A stretch of DNA of 64,000 nt from the NCBI RefSeq assembly GCF_030056575.1, contig NZ_JASHHX010000013.1, positions 62,001-126,000 of the forward strand, written 5' to 3'. The position numbers and the translations under genes were made by a program. This DNA comes from Rhodoblastus sp. 17X3. GTDB taxonomy: Bacteria; Pseudomonadota; Alphaproteobacteria; Rhizobiales; Beijerinckiaceae. Below the pieces are notes generated by a model, which saw only the letters and a list, made by a program, of their open reading frames with translations, was not told the origin of the DNA and made no database searches. Positions 49,165 to 58,650 of the stretch are shown one piece after another; the first letter of the stretch is position 1, and each line of letters opens with the position of its first letter.

Positions 49165-50856
49165 ATGGAAATTTTCGAGGAGCTCGTGGGCGCGAGGCCC
49201 TGGATCGCCCATTATCCGGAGGGCGTTCCCGCCGAAATCGCGCCCGACCCCCACACGACTTTGGTGGACCTGTGGCGGCGCAGCCGCTCCGCCTATGGCC
49301 CGCGCGTCGCGCTGGAAAGTTTCGGCGCGCGCATGACCTATGAACAGCTTGGCGCGGCGGCCGACCAGGTGACGGTCTGGCTGCAGGCCGCCGGATTGCG
49401 CAAGGGCGACCGCGTCGCGATCATGTCGCCCAATGTGATGGCCTATCCCGCGATCATGCTCGGCGTGCTTCAGGCGGGCGGGACACTCGTCAACGTCAAT
49501 CCGCTCTACACCTCGCGCGAGCTTGAGTTCCAGATCGTCGACGCGTCGCCGCGCTTCCTCTTCGTGCTGGAAAATTTCGCCGCGACCGTCGCCGCCGTCG
49601 CCGATCGCCTGAAGCTGGAGCGCATCGTGCTGATCGCGCCCGGAGACCTGCTCGGCCCCAAGGGCGTCCTGGTCAATTTCGTTTCGCGCCATGTGAAGAA
49701 GGCGGTCCCGAAATGCGATCTGCCTCATGCGATCGCCTTTTCCGCCGTGCTGCGCGCGACACGGGGCAAGTCGCCGCGCGCGGTCGAGGTGGCGGCGGAT
49801 GACATCGCGGTGCTGCAATATACCGGCGGCACCACCGGCTCGGCCAAGGGCGCCATGCTGCTCCACCGCAATCTCGTCGCCAATGTCGAGCAAAGCGCCG
49901 CCTGGTTTGCGCCGCAGCTCGCCAAGGTCGGGCCGACGATCATGGTCACCGCCCTGCCGCTCTATCACATCTATGCGCTGACGGCCTGTTTCTGGTTCGA
50001 GATGCGCACCGGCGGCTCCTGCCTGCTCGTCGCCAACCCGCGCGACATCCCCGGCTTCGTCAAGATCCTGCGCGGCAGCAGCTTCCATATTCTCGCCGGC
50101 GTGAACACGCTCTACAACGTCCTCGCCGACCATCCCGATATCAGGAAGGTCGATTTCAGCTCGGTGGTCTTCTGCGTCGCGGGCGGCATGGCGATGCAGG
50201 CGGCGGTCGCGCGCAAATGGCGACAGCTCAGCGGAAAGGCGATCATCGAGGGCTATGGCCTGTCCGAGACCTCGCCCGTGCTCTGCGCCAACCGCCCCGA
50301 TCTCGAGGAGTTTTCCGGAACGGTCGGCTATCCTTTGCCCTCGACGGAAATCTCGATCCGCAATTCCGCCGGCGAGCCTGTCCCGATGGGCGAAGCCGGA
50401 GAAATTTGCGCGCGCGGGCCGCAAGTGATGGCCGGCTATTGGGACCGGCCCATGGCGACCGAGGCCGCCATGACCAAGGACGGCTTTTTCCGTACCGGCG
50501 ACGTCGCCGTGATGCTGCCCGACGGCCAGTTCAAGATCGTCGACCGCCTCAAGGACGTCATCATCGTCTCGGGCTTCAATGTCTATCCCAATGAGGTTGA
50601 GGAAGTGCTGGTCGAGCATCCCAAGGTGCGCGAGGCGGCTGTGATCGGCCGACCGCTCGCCGCAACTGGCGAGGAAGTGATCGCCTTTGTCGTGCCGCGC
50701 GAGGATGGCCTGACCGAGGAGGATCTGCGCGCTTTTTGCCGCGAGCGGCTCACCGGCTATAAGGTGCCGCGTGAATTCTTCTTCCGCGACGAACTGCCGA
50801 AATCCAATGTCGGCAAGGTTCTGCGCCGCAGCCTCAAGGACAGTCTCGAAAATTGA
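49165..50856 (+). CDS. fadD: Long-chain acyl-CoA ligase (FadD-like)
   Basis: A 563-residue enzyme of the AMP-forming class that activates fatty acids with ATP and CoA. Motif A5 'YTGGTTGSAKGAMLLHRN', 'ALPLYHIYALTACFWFEM', A8 'IIEGYGLSETSPV' and 'DGFFRTGDVAVMLPDGQFKIVDRLKDVIIVSGFNVYPNEVEEVLVEHPKV' are all intact, as is the C-terminal 'YKVPREFFFRDELPKSNVGKVLRRSLKD' with the catalytic Lys. The length is normal for FadD. GGAGGAGACGC precedes the ATG. The following methyltransferase overlaps its stop. Chain length preference cannot be read from the sequence. Confidence 0.92.
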   Translation: MEIFEELVGARPWIAHYPEGVPAEIAPDPHTTLVDLWRRSRSAYGPRVALESFGARMTYEQLGAAADQVTVWLQAAGLRKGDRVAIMSPNVMAYPAIMLGVLQAGGTLVNVNPLYTSRELEFQIVDASPRFLFVLENFAATVAAVADRLKLERIVLIAPGDLLGPKGVLVNFVSRHVKKAVPKCDLPHAIAFSAVLRATRGKSPRAVEVAADDIAVLQYTGGTTGSAKGAMLLHRNLVANVEQSAAWFAPQLAKVGPTIMVTALPLYHIYALTACFWFEMRTGGSCLLVANPRDIPGFVKILRGSSFHILAGVNTLYNVLADHPDIRKVDFSSVVFCVAGGMAMQAAVARKWRQLSGKAIIEGYGLSETSPVLCANRPDLEEFSGTVGYPLPSTEISIRNSAGEPVPMGEAGEICARGPQVMAGYWDRPMATEAAMTKDGFFRTGDVAVMLPDGQFKIVDRLKDVIIVSGFNVYPNEVEEVLVEHPKVREAAVIGRPLAATGEEVIAFVVPREDGLTEEDLRAFCRERLTGYKVPREFFFRDELPKSNVGKVLRRSLKDSLEN

Positions 50857-51512
50857 CGCAGATTCTGGACCGAGAGGCCTTCATCCGCGCGCAGACCCGG
50901 CTGCTGCCCGTTCCGCATGCGCCGGAGATCTCGCTTTATCTCGCCGACGAGGCCACCGAGCTGTGGCAAAAGACTGAAGAGGAGCTGGGCGAGATCGGCC
51001 TGCCGCCGCCCTTCTGGGCCTTCGCCTGGGCCGGCGGGCAGGCGCTGGCGCGCTATCTGCTCGATCATCCCGAAACCGTGGCCGGAAAACGCGTTCTCGA
51101 CTTCGCCTCGGGATCGGGCCTTGTCGCCATAGCCGCCGCCAGGGCCGGCGCGGCGCAGGCGGAAGGCTGCGACATCGATGAATTCGCCCGCGCCGCCATG
51201 AGTCTCAACGCGCAGGCCAATGGTGTCGCGCTCAACGCCAGAATCGAGAACCTGATTGGCCGCGACGAGGGCTGGGACGTCGTCGTCGCGGGCGATGTGT
51301 CCTATGAGCGCGACATGGCGCAGAGCGTCACGGACTGGCTCGAGGCCTTGCGCGGGCGCGGCGCCGCGGTGCTGATCGGCGACCCGGGCCGCACCTATCT
51401 CGCCCGCGACCGGCTGGAGGCCATCGCGGAATATCGCGTGCCGGTGACCCGCGCGCTGGAGGATTGCGAAATCAAACGCGCGCAGGTCTGGCGTTTTCGT
51501 GATGGCGCGTGA
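50853..51512 (+). CDS. METTL20-like protein lysine methyltransferase (ETF-beta family)
   Basis: A 219-residue class I methyltransferase. 'LPPPFWAFAWAGGQALARYLLDHPETVAGKRVLDFASGSGLVAIAAARAGAAQAEGCDID' (SAM motif I DFASGSGL) and 'WDVVVAGDVSYERDMAQ' match the METTL20 (ETF-beta lysine methyltransferase) family, of which alphaproteobacterial homologues act on the electron-transfer flavoprotein beta-subunit. The start is a TTG (50853) that overlaps the fadD stop, so translation is coupled. Being fused in operon with an acyl-CoA ligase fits a link to fatty acid oxidation through ETF. The exact target was not determined. Confidence 0.82.
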   Translation: MTQILDREAFIRAQTRLLPVPHAPEISLYLADEATELWQKTEEELGEIGLPPPFWAFAWAGGQALARYLLDHPETVAGKRVLDFASGSGLVAIAAARAGAAQAEGCDIDEFARAAMSLNAQANGVALNARIENLIGRDEGWDVVVAGDVSYERDMAQSVTDWLEALRGRGAAVLIGDPGRTYLARDRLEAIAEYRVPVTRALEDCEIKRAQVWRFRDGA

Positions 51513-51524
51513 GGCGCCCGCCTT

Positions 51525-51989
51525 TTAGCTGGCGGCGGTTTCCGTCGGGCGCGGCTTTGCCTCGCGCGCGGGGACCATGACGGTCGCCTCCCCATCGAGC
51601 ACCACCTTGCCGTCCACCGTCGCCTCGCAATGCAGCTTGCAGCGGCGGCCCTTTTCGACCAGCTCGGTGACTTCGACGCTGATGGTCACGACGTCGCCAA
51701 TCTTGACCGGGCCCTTGAAGTTCAGGGTCTGGTGCAGATAGACCGCGCCGGGGCCAGGCAGATACATCCCGAGCACGGCGGAGATCAGGCTAGCGGTATA
51801 GAGGCCATGGGCGATGCGCTCGCCGAAGCGGGTCTTTTTCGCGAAATGGTCCGAGAGATGGATCGGGTTATGGTCGCCCGACAATTCGGCGAAGCCGACG
51901 ACATCCTCGTTCATGACGGTCTTCATCAAGGTTTCGCGCATGCCGACGCTGAGATCCTCGAAATAATAGGTCTTGAACGGCTCGGACAT
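51525..51989 (-). CDS. MaoC-type (R)-enoyl-CoA hydratase-like protein
   Basis: A 154-residue hot-dog fold protein. The active-site segment 'FAELSGDHNPIHLSDHFAKKTRFGERIAHGLYTASLISAVLG' has the Asp-His pair (D-x-N-P-x-H) of (R)-specific enoyl-CoA hydratases such as PhaJ, which make (R)-3-hydroxyacyl-CoA for polyhydroxyalkanoate. 'LNFKGPVKIGDVVTISVEVTELVEKGRRCKLHCEATVDGKVVLDGEATVMVP' completes the fold. The start MSEPFKTYYFE (51989) follows AGGGAAAGCCAGAAC; a longer frame is not conserved. It converges with the METTL20-like gene. Role in PHA supply is inference. Confidence 0.87.
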   Translation of the reverse strand: MSEPFKTYYFEDLSVGMRETLMKTVMNEDVVGFAELSGDHNPIHLSDHFAKKTRFGERIAHGLYTASLISAVLGMYLPGPGAVYLHQTLNFKGPVKIGDVVTISVEVTELVEKGRRCKLHCEATVDGKVVLDGEATVMVPAREAKPRPTETAAS

Positions 51990-52074
51990 GTTCTGGCTTT
52001 CCCTTGTGAGTTTTGCAGGCCGGCGCGACAGAAACGCCCCGCCGCACAAAAGTCCATAGGTCCTTATGGGGTAG

Positions 52075-52989
52075 TCACCAGGCGAGGCGGCCGATCCGAT
52101 AGACCGGGGTCACCCCATGGCTCGCCACGAACTGCTTGTAGGCGTCGGCGTCGAGCGCGCCGGCGTCCGGGCCGTGCAGTTCGACGCGATGAATGCCCTG
52201 CGTGACCAGCAGGCTGTCGAGGCCCATGGTCGCCGCGCCGGCGATATCGGTATGGATGGCGTCGCCGATGGCGAGGATGCGGTCGATGTCCAGCGGCTTG
52301 CCGCGCGCCTGTTCCAGCAGGCCGATCGCCATGCGATAGATCGGCGCATAGGGCTTGCCGGCCTGTTCGACCACGCCGCCCAGCGCCTCATAGCGTTCGG
52401 CGAGCGCCCCGGCGCAATAGACGAGCTGTTCGCCGCGATAGACCACGAGGTCCGGATTGGCGCAGATCATCGGCAGGTTTTTCGCGCGGCAGGCGACGAG
52501 CACGGCCTCGTAATCGGCCGGGGTTTCAATCGTGTCCTCGTTCAGGCCCGTGCAGACGGCGAAATCAGCCTCTTCCAGCGCGACCGGGGCGACATCATGC
52601 GCGGTCAGCGCGGCGGCGGCGGCGAAAACCGGCCGATCGCGCTCAGGGCCGATATGATAGGGCCGTCCGGGCGCGCGCGCGGCGATGGCGTGGGCGCAGA
52701 CGTCGCCCGAGGTGGCGATGGAATCATAGCAATCGGCGCCGACGCCGAGCGAGGCCAGCTGCTCCGCCACTTCGCCCTTGGGGCGCGGAGCGTTGGTGAC
52801 AAGCGTTATCGTCTTGCCGCGGCGCCGCAATTCTCGCAGAGCCTCGACGGCGGCGGGGAAGCTGCGCTCGCCATTGTGCAGCACGCCCCAGATATCGCAC
52901 AGGAAGGCGTCGTAGCGGTCCTGGGCCTGGGCGAGACCGGTCAGGGCGATAGCGTCCGCCGACTCGCGATTTTTGAAATTGCCGGTCAT
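52075..52989 (-). CDS. HAD-family phosphatase (TIGR01459 type)
   Basis: A 304-residue HAD-superfamily class II (NagD-like) phosphatase of the alphaproteobacterial TIGR01459 subfamily. The nucleophile motif is degenerate-looking but present: 'YDAFLCDIWGVLHNGERSFPAAVEALREL', with Asp followed by I-W rather than D-x-D; motif II 'TLVTNAPRPKGEVAEQL', and the C-terminal 'RILAIGDAIHTDIAGAATMGLDSLLVTQGIH' is the magnesium motif. Substrate is unknown. It lies 118 bases upstream of hisS on the opposite strand. Confidence 0.87.
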   Translation of the reverse strand: MTGNFKNRESADAIALTGLAQAQDRYDAFLCDIWGVLHNGERSFPAAVEALRELRRRGKTITLVTNAPRPKGEVAEQLASLGVGADCYDSIATSGDVCAHAIAARAPGRPYHIGPERDRPVFAAAAALTAHDVAPVALEEADFAVCTGLNEDTIETPADYEAVLVACRAKNLPMICANPDLVVYRGEQLVYCAGALAERYEALGGVVEQAGKPYAPIYRMAIGLLEQARGKPLDIDRILAIGDAIHTDIAGAATMGLDSLLVTQGIHRVELHGPDAGALDADAYKQFVASHGVTPVYRIGRLAW

Positions 52990-53106
52990 GCCATGCGGCT
53001 AAAGGGCGGGGCCCCTGCTGTCAAGGCGCACGATGAACCGCCGCCGCAAAGGCTTGTCTGCGCCCGCGCCCGCGCATAAGAGAAGCGCAAGGACGGAACA
53101 ATCATC

Positions 53107-54606
53107 ATGACACAAGACAAGCCCGGCTCGCCCAACGTCAAAGCGCGCCTGCCGCGCGGCCTCGCCGATCGCGGCGCCGACGAAATCGCCGCCGTCGACG
53201 CCATGCTCGCGGCGATCCGGCAGATCTACGAACTCTATGGCTTCGAGGCGGTCGAGACGCCCGCCATGGAATATACCGACGCGCTCGGCAAGTTCCTGCC
53301 CGATCAGGACCGCCCCAACGAGGGCGTATTCTCCTTCCAGGACGACGACGAGCAGTGGCTATCGCTGCGCTATGACCTCACTGCGCCGCTCGCTCGCCAT
53401 TTCGCGGAAAATTTCGAGAGCCTGCCCAAGCCCTATCGCTCCTTTCGCGGCGGCTATGTCTTCCGTAACGAAAAGCCGGGCCCGGGCCGCTTCCGCCAGT
53501 TCCTGCAATTCGACGCCGACACCATCGGCTCGGCCAGCCCCGCCGCCGACGCCGAACTCTGCATGATGGCCGCCGACACATTGGAAAACCTGGGCATCGC
53601 GCGCGGCGACTATTGCATCAAGGTCAACAACCGCAAGATTCTCGACGGCGTGATGGAGGCGATCGGCCTCGGTGCGCCGGAAGACGCCGGCCGCCGTCTG
53701 GTCGTGCTGCGCGCCATCGACAAGCTCGACCGCCTCGGCCCGGAGGGCGTCCACGCCCTGCTCGGGCACGGCCGCAAGGACGAATCCGGCGATTTCACCA
53801 AGGGCGCGGGGCTCGGCGCGGCGGCCATCGACAAGGTTCTGGCCTTCACGGCGGCGCGGCGCTCCAACAACGCCCAGACACTGGAAGCGCTGGAAGCGAT
53901 CGTCGCGACCTCCGCGCGCGGCATGGAGGGCGTCGCGGAGCTGCGCGCCATCGACGATCTCGCCAAGGCCGGCGGCTATAACGAAAATCGCGTCAGCCTC
54001 GACCCCTCGGTCGTGCGCGGGCTGGAATATTACACCGGTCCGGTGTTCGAGGCCGATCTCTCCATCGCGGCGAGCGATGACAAGGGCCAGCCGATCCGCT
54101 TCGGCTCGGTCGGCGGCGGCGGCCGTTACGACGGACTGGTGGCGCGCTTCCGGGGCGAGGACGCGCCCGCGACTGGCTTCTCCATTGGCGTGTCGCGGCT
54201 CTACGCCGCGCTCAAGGCGATCAAGTCGCCGCTGGTCGCGCGCCCGCCGCATAATGGCCCTGTGGTCGTGCTGGTCATGGACCGCGACCAGATCGCCCAT
54301 TACCAGGCTCTGGTCGGGCGGCTGCGCGAGTCCGGCATACGGGCCGAACTCTATCTCGGCGCGGCGGGCATGAAGGCGCAGATGAAATATGCCGACCGCC
54401 GCAAGAGCCCCTGCGTCGTCATTCAGGGCTCCAACGAGCGCGAACGCGGCGAAGTGCAGATCAAGGACCTGATCGACGGCGCGCAGGCTTCTTCGGCCAT
54501 CGCCTCGAACGAGGAATGGAAGGCGGCGCGTCCGGCGCAGGTTTCCGTTTCCGAGGACAATCTGGTCGCCGTCGTGCGGGAAATCCTCGAACGCCACGGC
54601 CTGTAA
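53107..54606 (+). CDS. hisS: Histidyl-tRNA synthetase
   Basis: A 499-residue class II synthetase that joins histidine to tRNA-His. Motif 1 ([29 protein letters not shown]), motif 2 ('[33 protein letters not shown]') and motif 3 ('[33 protein letters not shown]') are intact, and the histidine-binding '[14 protein letters not shown]' is present. The C-terminal anticodon domain is '[71 protein letters not shown]'. A strong hairpin ends it before hisZ. Confidence 0.96.
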   Translation: MTQDKPGSPNVKARLPRGLADRGADEIAAVDAMLAAIRQIYELYGFEAVETPAMEYTDALGKFLPDQDRPNEGVFSFQDDDEQWLSLRYDLTAPLARHFAENFESLPKPYRSFRGGYVFRNEKPGPGRFRQFLQFDADTIGSASPAADAELCMMAADTLENLGIARGDYCIKVNNRKILDGVMEAIGLGAPEDAGRRLVVLRAIDKLDRLGPEGVHALLGHGRKDESGDFTKGAGLGAAAIDKVLAFTAARRSNNAQTLEALEAIVATSARGMEGVAELRAIDDLAKAGGYNENRVSLDPSVVRGLEYYTGPVFEADLSIAASDDKGQPIRFGSVGGGGRYDGLVARFRGEDAPATGFSIGVSRLYAALKAIKSPLVARPPHNGPVVVLVMDRDQIAHYQALVGRLRESGIRAELYLGAAGMKAQMKYADRRKSPCVVIQGSNERERGEVQIKDLIDGAQASSAIASNEEWKAARPAQVSVSEDNLVAVVREILERHGL

Positions 54607-54637
54607 TGCCGAGGGGCATTGAAATGTCCCTCGGCAT
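54606..54637 (+). terminator. Hairpin terminator after hisS
   Basis: 15-base arms (54606-54620, 54623-54637) pair with a single G-T/A mismatch position, overlapping the hisS stop. The long stem and short loop suit transcription stop, though there is no U-tract. Confidence 0.65.
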
Positions 54638-54765
54638 CCGCGCCGACTGGCCAAATGTTTAATTCCTCGGGCGGCTGACGCCGCCGGGCGCCTCGACCTT
54701 TGATTTATCAGGGGCGGGGCAAAGGTATGTGCAATTCCCGTTCACCCTTCACGGTGAAAGGGGAT

Positions 54766-54784
54766 GCGCGCCTTGCGCGCTTTT
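54766..54784 (+). terminator. Terminator-like hairpin upstream of hisZ
   Basis: Six-bp all-GC arms GCGCGC around CTT, then TTTT, 39 bases before the hisZ ATG. It might be an attenuator or the end of a short transcript. A 20-codon frame (54727-54789) crosses it but has no His codon run. Confidence 0.45.
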
Positions 54785-54822
54785 GCTAGGTCTGCGTGGC
54801 ACTTTACGAGCTTGGAGCAGTT

Positions 54823-55926
54823 ATGAGCGGCGGTCGGGATCAAAAAGGCGAGGCTTTCCTGCAGAGGCTCGAAGCCGCGGGCTATCAGCCCTGCGACCCG
54901 GCCGTGCTGCAGCCGGCCTCGGTCTTCCTTTCGCTGTCCGGCGAGGACATGCGCGGCCGCCTGCTGCAAACCTCGGACGGCGCTGGCGGGGACTATTGCT
55001 TGCGGCCGGAATTCACCATTCCGGTTTCGCTGGCCTATCTCGCTTCGGCGCAGGCCGGCGAAGCCGCCGCCTTCTGCTGTTACGGCCCGGTGTTCCGCCA
55101 GCGTTCGGGCCTTTCGCCAGAATTTCCGCAGGCCGGGCTGGAAAGCTTCGGCCGCGCCGACCGCGAGGCCGCCGACGCCGAAATTCTCGCCCTTGCGCTT
55201 GAGGCGGCGGGCGGCGTCTCGGAAAGCTGGCGCATTCGCATCGGCGACGCCGGCCTGCTCGCGGCCCTGCTGGAAAAATTGAGCCTGCCGCCGGTCTGGC
55301 TGCGCCGCCTGCGCGGCGGCCTCGCCAAAGGCCAAAAGATCGCCGAGATTCTCGCACCGGTCGCCGCGCGCGGCGACCATTCCGGCGTGCTCGCCGCGCT
55401 CGACGGCGCCGACAAGGCGGGCGCCCGCGCGCTGGTCGAGGATCTGCTGAAGATCGCCGGCATTTCGGCTCTCGGCGGCCGCACCCCGGGCGAGATCGCC
55501 GAACGCTTTCTCGAACAATCGGCCCTGCGCTCCAGCGCCGGTCTCGACGACGGCAGGCGCGGGCTGCTGGAGCAATTCTTCGCCATCGAGGGCCAGCCCG
55601 ATCGGGCCTCGGCGCAGTTGCGCGCCTTGTTCGCGGCGGCGGATGTCGATCTCGGCGCGGAAATGGAAAGCTTCGACCAGCGGCTGAACTTCATGGCGGC
55701 GCGCGGCGTCGATCTGGATTCGGTCGCCTTTTCCGCCTCCTTCGCGCGCAATCTGGATTATTATACCGGCTTCGTCTTCGAGGCCTCGCCCGCGGGAAAC
55801 GAGTCGGGCGACCCCGCCATCGGCGGCGGGCGCTACGACCGCCTGCTGTCCACACTCGGCGCCAAGGCGGATATTCCCGCCGTCGGCGCCGCGATCTGGA
55901 TCGAGCGGCTGAACGGAGCGAAATAA
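54823..55926 (+). CDS. hisZ: ATP phosphoribosyltransferase regulatory subunit HisZ
   Basis: A 367-residue HisS-like protein without synthetase activity that binds HisG and controls the first step of histidine synthesis. Class II fold remains visible: '[53 protein letters not shown]', '[26 protein letters not shown]' and '[13 protein letters not shown]', '[13 protein letters not shown]'. The ATG 54823 is preferred because GGAG precedes it by 6 bases; a GTG at 54796 is also in frame. It lies 1 base before hisG. Confidence 0.9.
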   Translation: MSGGRDQKGEAFLQRLEAAGYQPCDPAVLQPASVFLSLSGEDMRGRLLQTSDGAGGDYCLRPEFTIPVSLAYLASAQAGEAAAFCCYGPVFRQRSGLSPEFPQAGLESFGRADREAADAEILALALEAAGGVSESWRIRIGDAGLLAALLEKLSLPPVWLRRLRGGLAKGQKIAEILAPVAARGDHSGVLAALDGADKAGARALVEDLLKIAGISALGGRTPGEIAERFLEQSALRSSAGLDDGRRGLLEQFFAIEGQPDRASAQLRALFAAADVDLGAEMESFDQRLNFMAARGVDLDSVAFSASFARNLDYYTGFVFEASPAGNESGDPAIGGGRYDRLLSTLGAKADIPAVGAAIWIERLNGAK

Positions 55927-55927
55927 G

Positions 55928-56896
55928 ATGAGCGACAAACTCGTTCTGGCCGTTCCGTCCAAGGGCCGGTTGCAGGAAAACGCCAACGCCTTTTTCGCCC
56001 GCGCCGGCCTGACCGTGACGACGGGGCGCGGCGCGCGCGACTATCGCGGCGCCCTGACAGGGGTCGACAATGTCGAGGTCGCCTTCCTGTCGGCCTCCGA
56101 AATCGTCAAGAACCTCGCCTCCGGCGCCGCTCATTTCGGCGTCACTGGCGAGGATCTGGTGCGCGAGGCGCAGGCCGAGAGCAAGGTCGCGCTGTTGACG
56201 CCGCTGGGCTTTGGCCACGCCAATGTCGTCGTCGCCGTCCCGCAGGCCTGGATCGACGTGCGCAACATGGCCGATCTCGAAGACGTCGCCTCGGCCTTCC
56301 GCGCGCGGAGCGGCGAGCGCATGCGCGTCGCCACCAAATATGTAAACACCACCCGCGCCTTCTTCCGCGACAAAGGCGTGACCGACTACCACATCGTGGA
56401 AAGCCTCGGCGCCACCGAAGGCGCCCCGGCGGCGGGCCAGGCCGAGCTGATCGTGGACATCACCTCGACCGGCGCGACCCTCGTCGCCAATGGCCTGAAA
56501 GTGCTCGACGACGGCGTGATCCTGCGCTCGGAGGCCAATCTGGTCGCCGCGCTCGGCGCGGAATGGTCGCCCGCGCAACGGGAGTTGGCGCGCAAGATCC
56601 TGTCGCGCATCGCCGCCGAGGAAGAAGCGCGCAACAGCCGTGAAATCGTCGCCGTGCTCGAACAAGAGCCGTCAGGGCTCGAGGATGGACTGCTCGCCTT
56701 CGGCGCGAAGGTCCGCCGTCGCGGCGGCAATGGCCGCGCCATCTTCACGGCGCCGAAAGCCCAGGCCCCGGCCTTGGCCGACTGGCTGATAGGACAGGGC
56801 GCCGAGGAAGTCGTGGTGCGCCCGGTCGATTATGTCTTCACCCGGGTCAATCCGCTCCATGAGAGGCTGACGTCACGGCTCGACGCGGTCCGGTAG
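55928..56896 (+). CDS. hisG: ATP phosphoribosyltransferase HisG
   Basis: A 322-residue enzyme that joins PRPP to ATP, the first step of histidine synthesis. The core has '[24 protein letters not shown]', '[29 protein letters not shown]' and the PRPP loop '[21 protein letters not shown]'. The length exceeds the ~210-230 residues of short HisG enzymes that need HisZ, yet hisZ lies directly upstream; the extra C-terminal 90 residues ([38 protein letters not shown]...) are also seen in other rhizobial HisG. It overlaps draG tail-to-tail by 24 bases. Confidence 0.93.
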   Translation: MSDKLVLAVPSKGRLQENANAFFARAGLTVTTGRGARDYRGALTGVDNVEVAFLSASEIVKNLASGAAHFGVTGEDLVREAQAESKVALLTPLGFGHANVVVAVPQAWIDVRNMADLEDVASAFRARSGERMRVATKYVNTTRAFFRDKGVTDYHIVESLGATEGAPAAGQAELIVDITSTGATLVANGLKVLDDGVILRSEANLVAALGAEWSPAQRELARKILSRIAAEEEARNSREIVAVLEQEPSGLEDGLLAFGAKVRRRGGNGRAIFTAPKAQAPALADWLIGQGAEEVVVRPVDYVFTRVNPLHERLTSRLDAVR

Positions 56897-57769
56897 CGCA
56901 AGGAGCGACGGAACCTGGGCGCGGATTTCCGCGACCACGGCGGCGTCCAGCCGCTCCAGCCATTCCCTCGGCAGCGCCGCGAGGCCATAGGTCGCGCCTG
57001 CGAGCATGCCGGCGATCGCGCCCGTCGTATCGGCGTCGCCGCCCTGATTGACCGTGGCGATCACGCATTCCGAGAAGCTTTCCGCGCCGAAATAGCAATG
57101 CAGCACGGTCTGCATGGTGTCGACGATGAAGGCCGAGGTCCGGCCGCGATAGGGCGCGAACTGGAAGGCCGGCGTCGCGGCGGCCAGTTCGTCGGCCAGC
57201 GCGCGGGCGCCCGCCTTGCCCTCGCCCGCGACCAGAACATGGACCATGCGCGTCAGAGCCAGGCAGGCCGAATCGGACAGAGGATGATGATGGGTGATGC
57301 GGCTCTGGCCGAGCGTCCAGTCCTCGGTCATTTCCGGTCGGGCCAATGTCGCCAGCGCCACGGGCAGCAGCCGCATGGCGGCGCCATTGCCGGCGTCGCC
57401 TTCCGAAAAATCCCCGCAGGTCGCGCCGTGAACGATATAGCGGCGGATGCCGCGCCGGCAGGTGTTGCCGACGTCCGGCGGATGGCTGCGCAGCCAGGCG
57501 GCGAATTCCTCGCAGACGTCGCGGGCGTCGAAGCCGCCGCGCCGGATCAGGGAACGACCGAGCGCCAGAGACATTTGCGTGTCGTCGGTCACGTCGCCGG
57601 GCTTCAGCTTCAGCCAGCCGCCGCCGATGATCTTCTTGTGCACGCCATAGGCGGACGCGATCTCGCCGCGCGTCATGAATTCGACGGTCGCGCCCAGGGC
57701 GTCGCCGATGGCGAGGCCGAGAAAGGCGGCGAGCGCGCGGTCGTCGCGGCTGCTGGATCGAGCGGTCAC
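56873..57769 (-). CDS. draG: ADP-ribosyl-[dinitrogen reductase] hydrolase DraG
   Basis: A 298-residue ADP-ribosylglycohydrolase that removes the ADP-ribose from nitrogenase Fe protein and so reactivates it. The dimetal Asp residues lie in '[24 protein letters not shown]', '[16 protein letters not shown]' and '[28 protein letters not shown]'. '[21 protein letters not shown]' is the DraG mark. It overlaps draT by 4 bases (ATGA), as the pair must act together. Its presence implies that nitrogenase is coded elsewhere in the genome. Confidence 0.94.
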   Translation of the reverse strand: MTARSSSRDDRALAAFLGLAIGDALGATVEFMTRGEIASAYGVHKKIIGGGWLKLKPGDVTDDTQMSLALGRSLIRRGGFDARDVCEEFAAWLRSHPPDVGNTCRRGIRRYIVHGATCGDFSEGDAGNGAAMRLLPVALATLARPEMTEDWTLGQSRITHHHPLSDSACLALTRMVHVLVAGEGKAGARALADELAAATPAFQFAPYRGRTSAFIVDTMQTVLHCYFGAESFSECVIATVNQGGDADTTGAIAGMLAGATYGLAALPREWLERLDAAVVAEIRAQVPSLLALPDRVEP

Positions 57770-58611
57770 AACCGGCGCGCCTCCGCTTGATAGTCGCCGC
57801 CGATGAGCAGAACTTCGCCCTCGCCCTTGAGCGGATGCGACGGCAGCAATTCATTGAAGAACAGGATTTTCGCCACCGGCGCGCGCACGGTCAGGATGGT
57901 GTCGCCGAAACAGCTCGCCACATCGCGTTCGCTGGAGAAGGAGACGAGATTGTTGAAGCGCAGGGTCACGCGTCCGTCGCCGCGTCGCTCGTAAATGGAA
58001 TGGTCCTCCAGCGCGTTGACGCCGCGATGCAGGGTGAGATGTGTCGCGCCCGGCGCAAAATATTTCGCCAGCGCCCATTGGCAGAATTCAAACAGCAGGT
58101 CGAGCTGGGTCTGAATCGAATTATTGTGGAAGCGGCTCGACATTTTCTCTTCGACATAGGTTGTCCAGACCGGGCTGGAAATGCGGCGCATCGGCTGTTT
58201 GTGAAAGGTCGGGAACAGGCCGAAACGGCTTTCCACCCAACCTTTCAGCACCGCGCCCTCGACGCCATTGCTGTCGAAGCCCCAGCCCCGGATCAGCTTC
58301 AGGAAGGATGAGCGATAGCGGCGCGGCCGGCCCGGCGCCGGGGTTTCCTTCTGCTCGGGGTCGATGCCGAACATGGCGTTCATGTAGAGCGTGAAGGCCT
58401 GCGCGGCTTCGGCGGCGTTTTCAGCTTCGCCCAGCATTTCGAACAGGTCGCGGTTGAATTCGCGCACGCCGGAAATGCGCAGCGGCAGCGGCGCGTCGTT
58501 ATAGTCGCAGCTGGCGAGAAATTCGGTCGGCAGTCCGACGAGATTGGTCGAATGGCCGATCCAGCGCATTGGCCCGTTCACAGATCGAGGATTCGACTTC
58601 TGCAATAGCAT
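57766..58611 (-). CDS. draT: NAD-dinitrogen-reductase ADP-ribosyltransferase DraT
   Basis: A 281-residue enzyme that transfers ADP-ribose from NAD to the nitrogenase Fe protein when ammonium or dark conditions arise, turning nitrogen fixation off. 'HSTNLVGLPTEFLASCDYNDAPLPLRISGVREFNRDLFEMLG', 'HLTLHRGVNALEDHSIYERRGDGRVTLRFNNLVSFSSERDVASCFGDTILTVRAPVAKILFFNELLP' and '[19 protein letters not shown]' are typical, including the Arg and the terminal 'GEGE' pair with the catalytic Glu. A GTG (58617) directly upstream could be the start. It precedes draG with translational coupling. Confidence 0.95.
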   Translation of the reverse strand: MLLQKSNPRSVNGPMRWIGHSTNLVGLPTEFLASCDYNDAPLPLRISGVREFNRDLFEMLGEAENAAEAAQAFTLYMNAMFGIDPEQKETPAPGRPRRYRSSFLKLIRGWGFDSNGVEGAVLKGWVESRFGLFPTFHKQPMRRISSPVWTTYVEEKMSSRFHNNSIQTQLDLLFEFCQWALAKYFAPGATHLTLHRGVNALEDHSIYERRGDGRVTLRFNNLVSFSSERDVASCFGDTILTVRAPVAKILFFNELLPSHPLKGEGEVLLIGGDYQAEARRL

Positions 58612-58650
58612 TTTCACGCGCCCAGCAAAGCCCTTTTGCGCGCCCCGCCC

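Noticed and set aside
49129-50619. 496-codon minus-strand open frame over fadD
   Set aside because: A shadow of fadD, whose AMP-binding motifs are complete.
53359-54654. 431-codon minus-strand open frame over hisS
   Set aside because: Complement of hisS; low-complexity Arg/Gly/Ala/Val composition and no motif.
54727-54789. 20-codon frame with hairpin ahead of hisZ, as a possible histidine leader peptide
   Set aside because: The frame (MCNSRSPFTVKG...) has no His run, so classical histidine attenuation is not supported; the hairpin is listed only as a terminator-like element.
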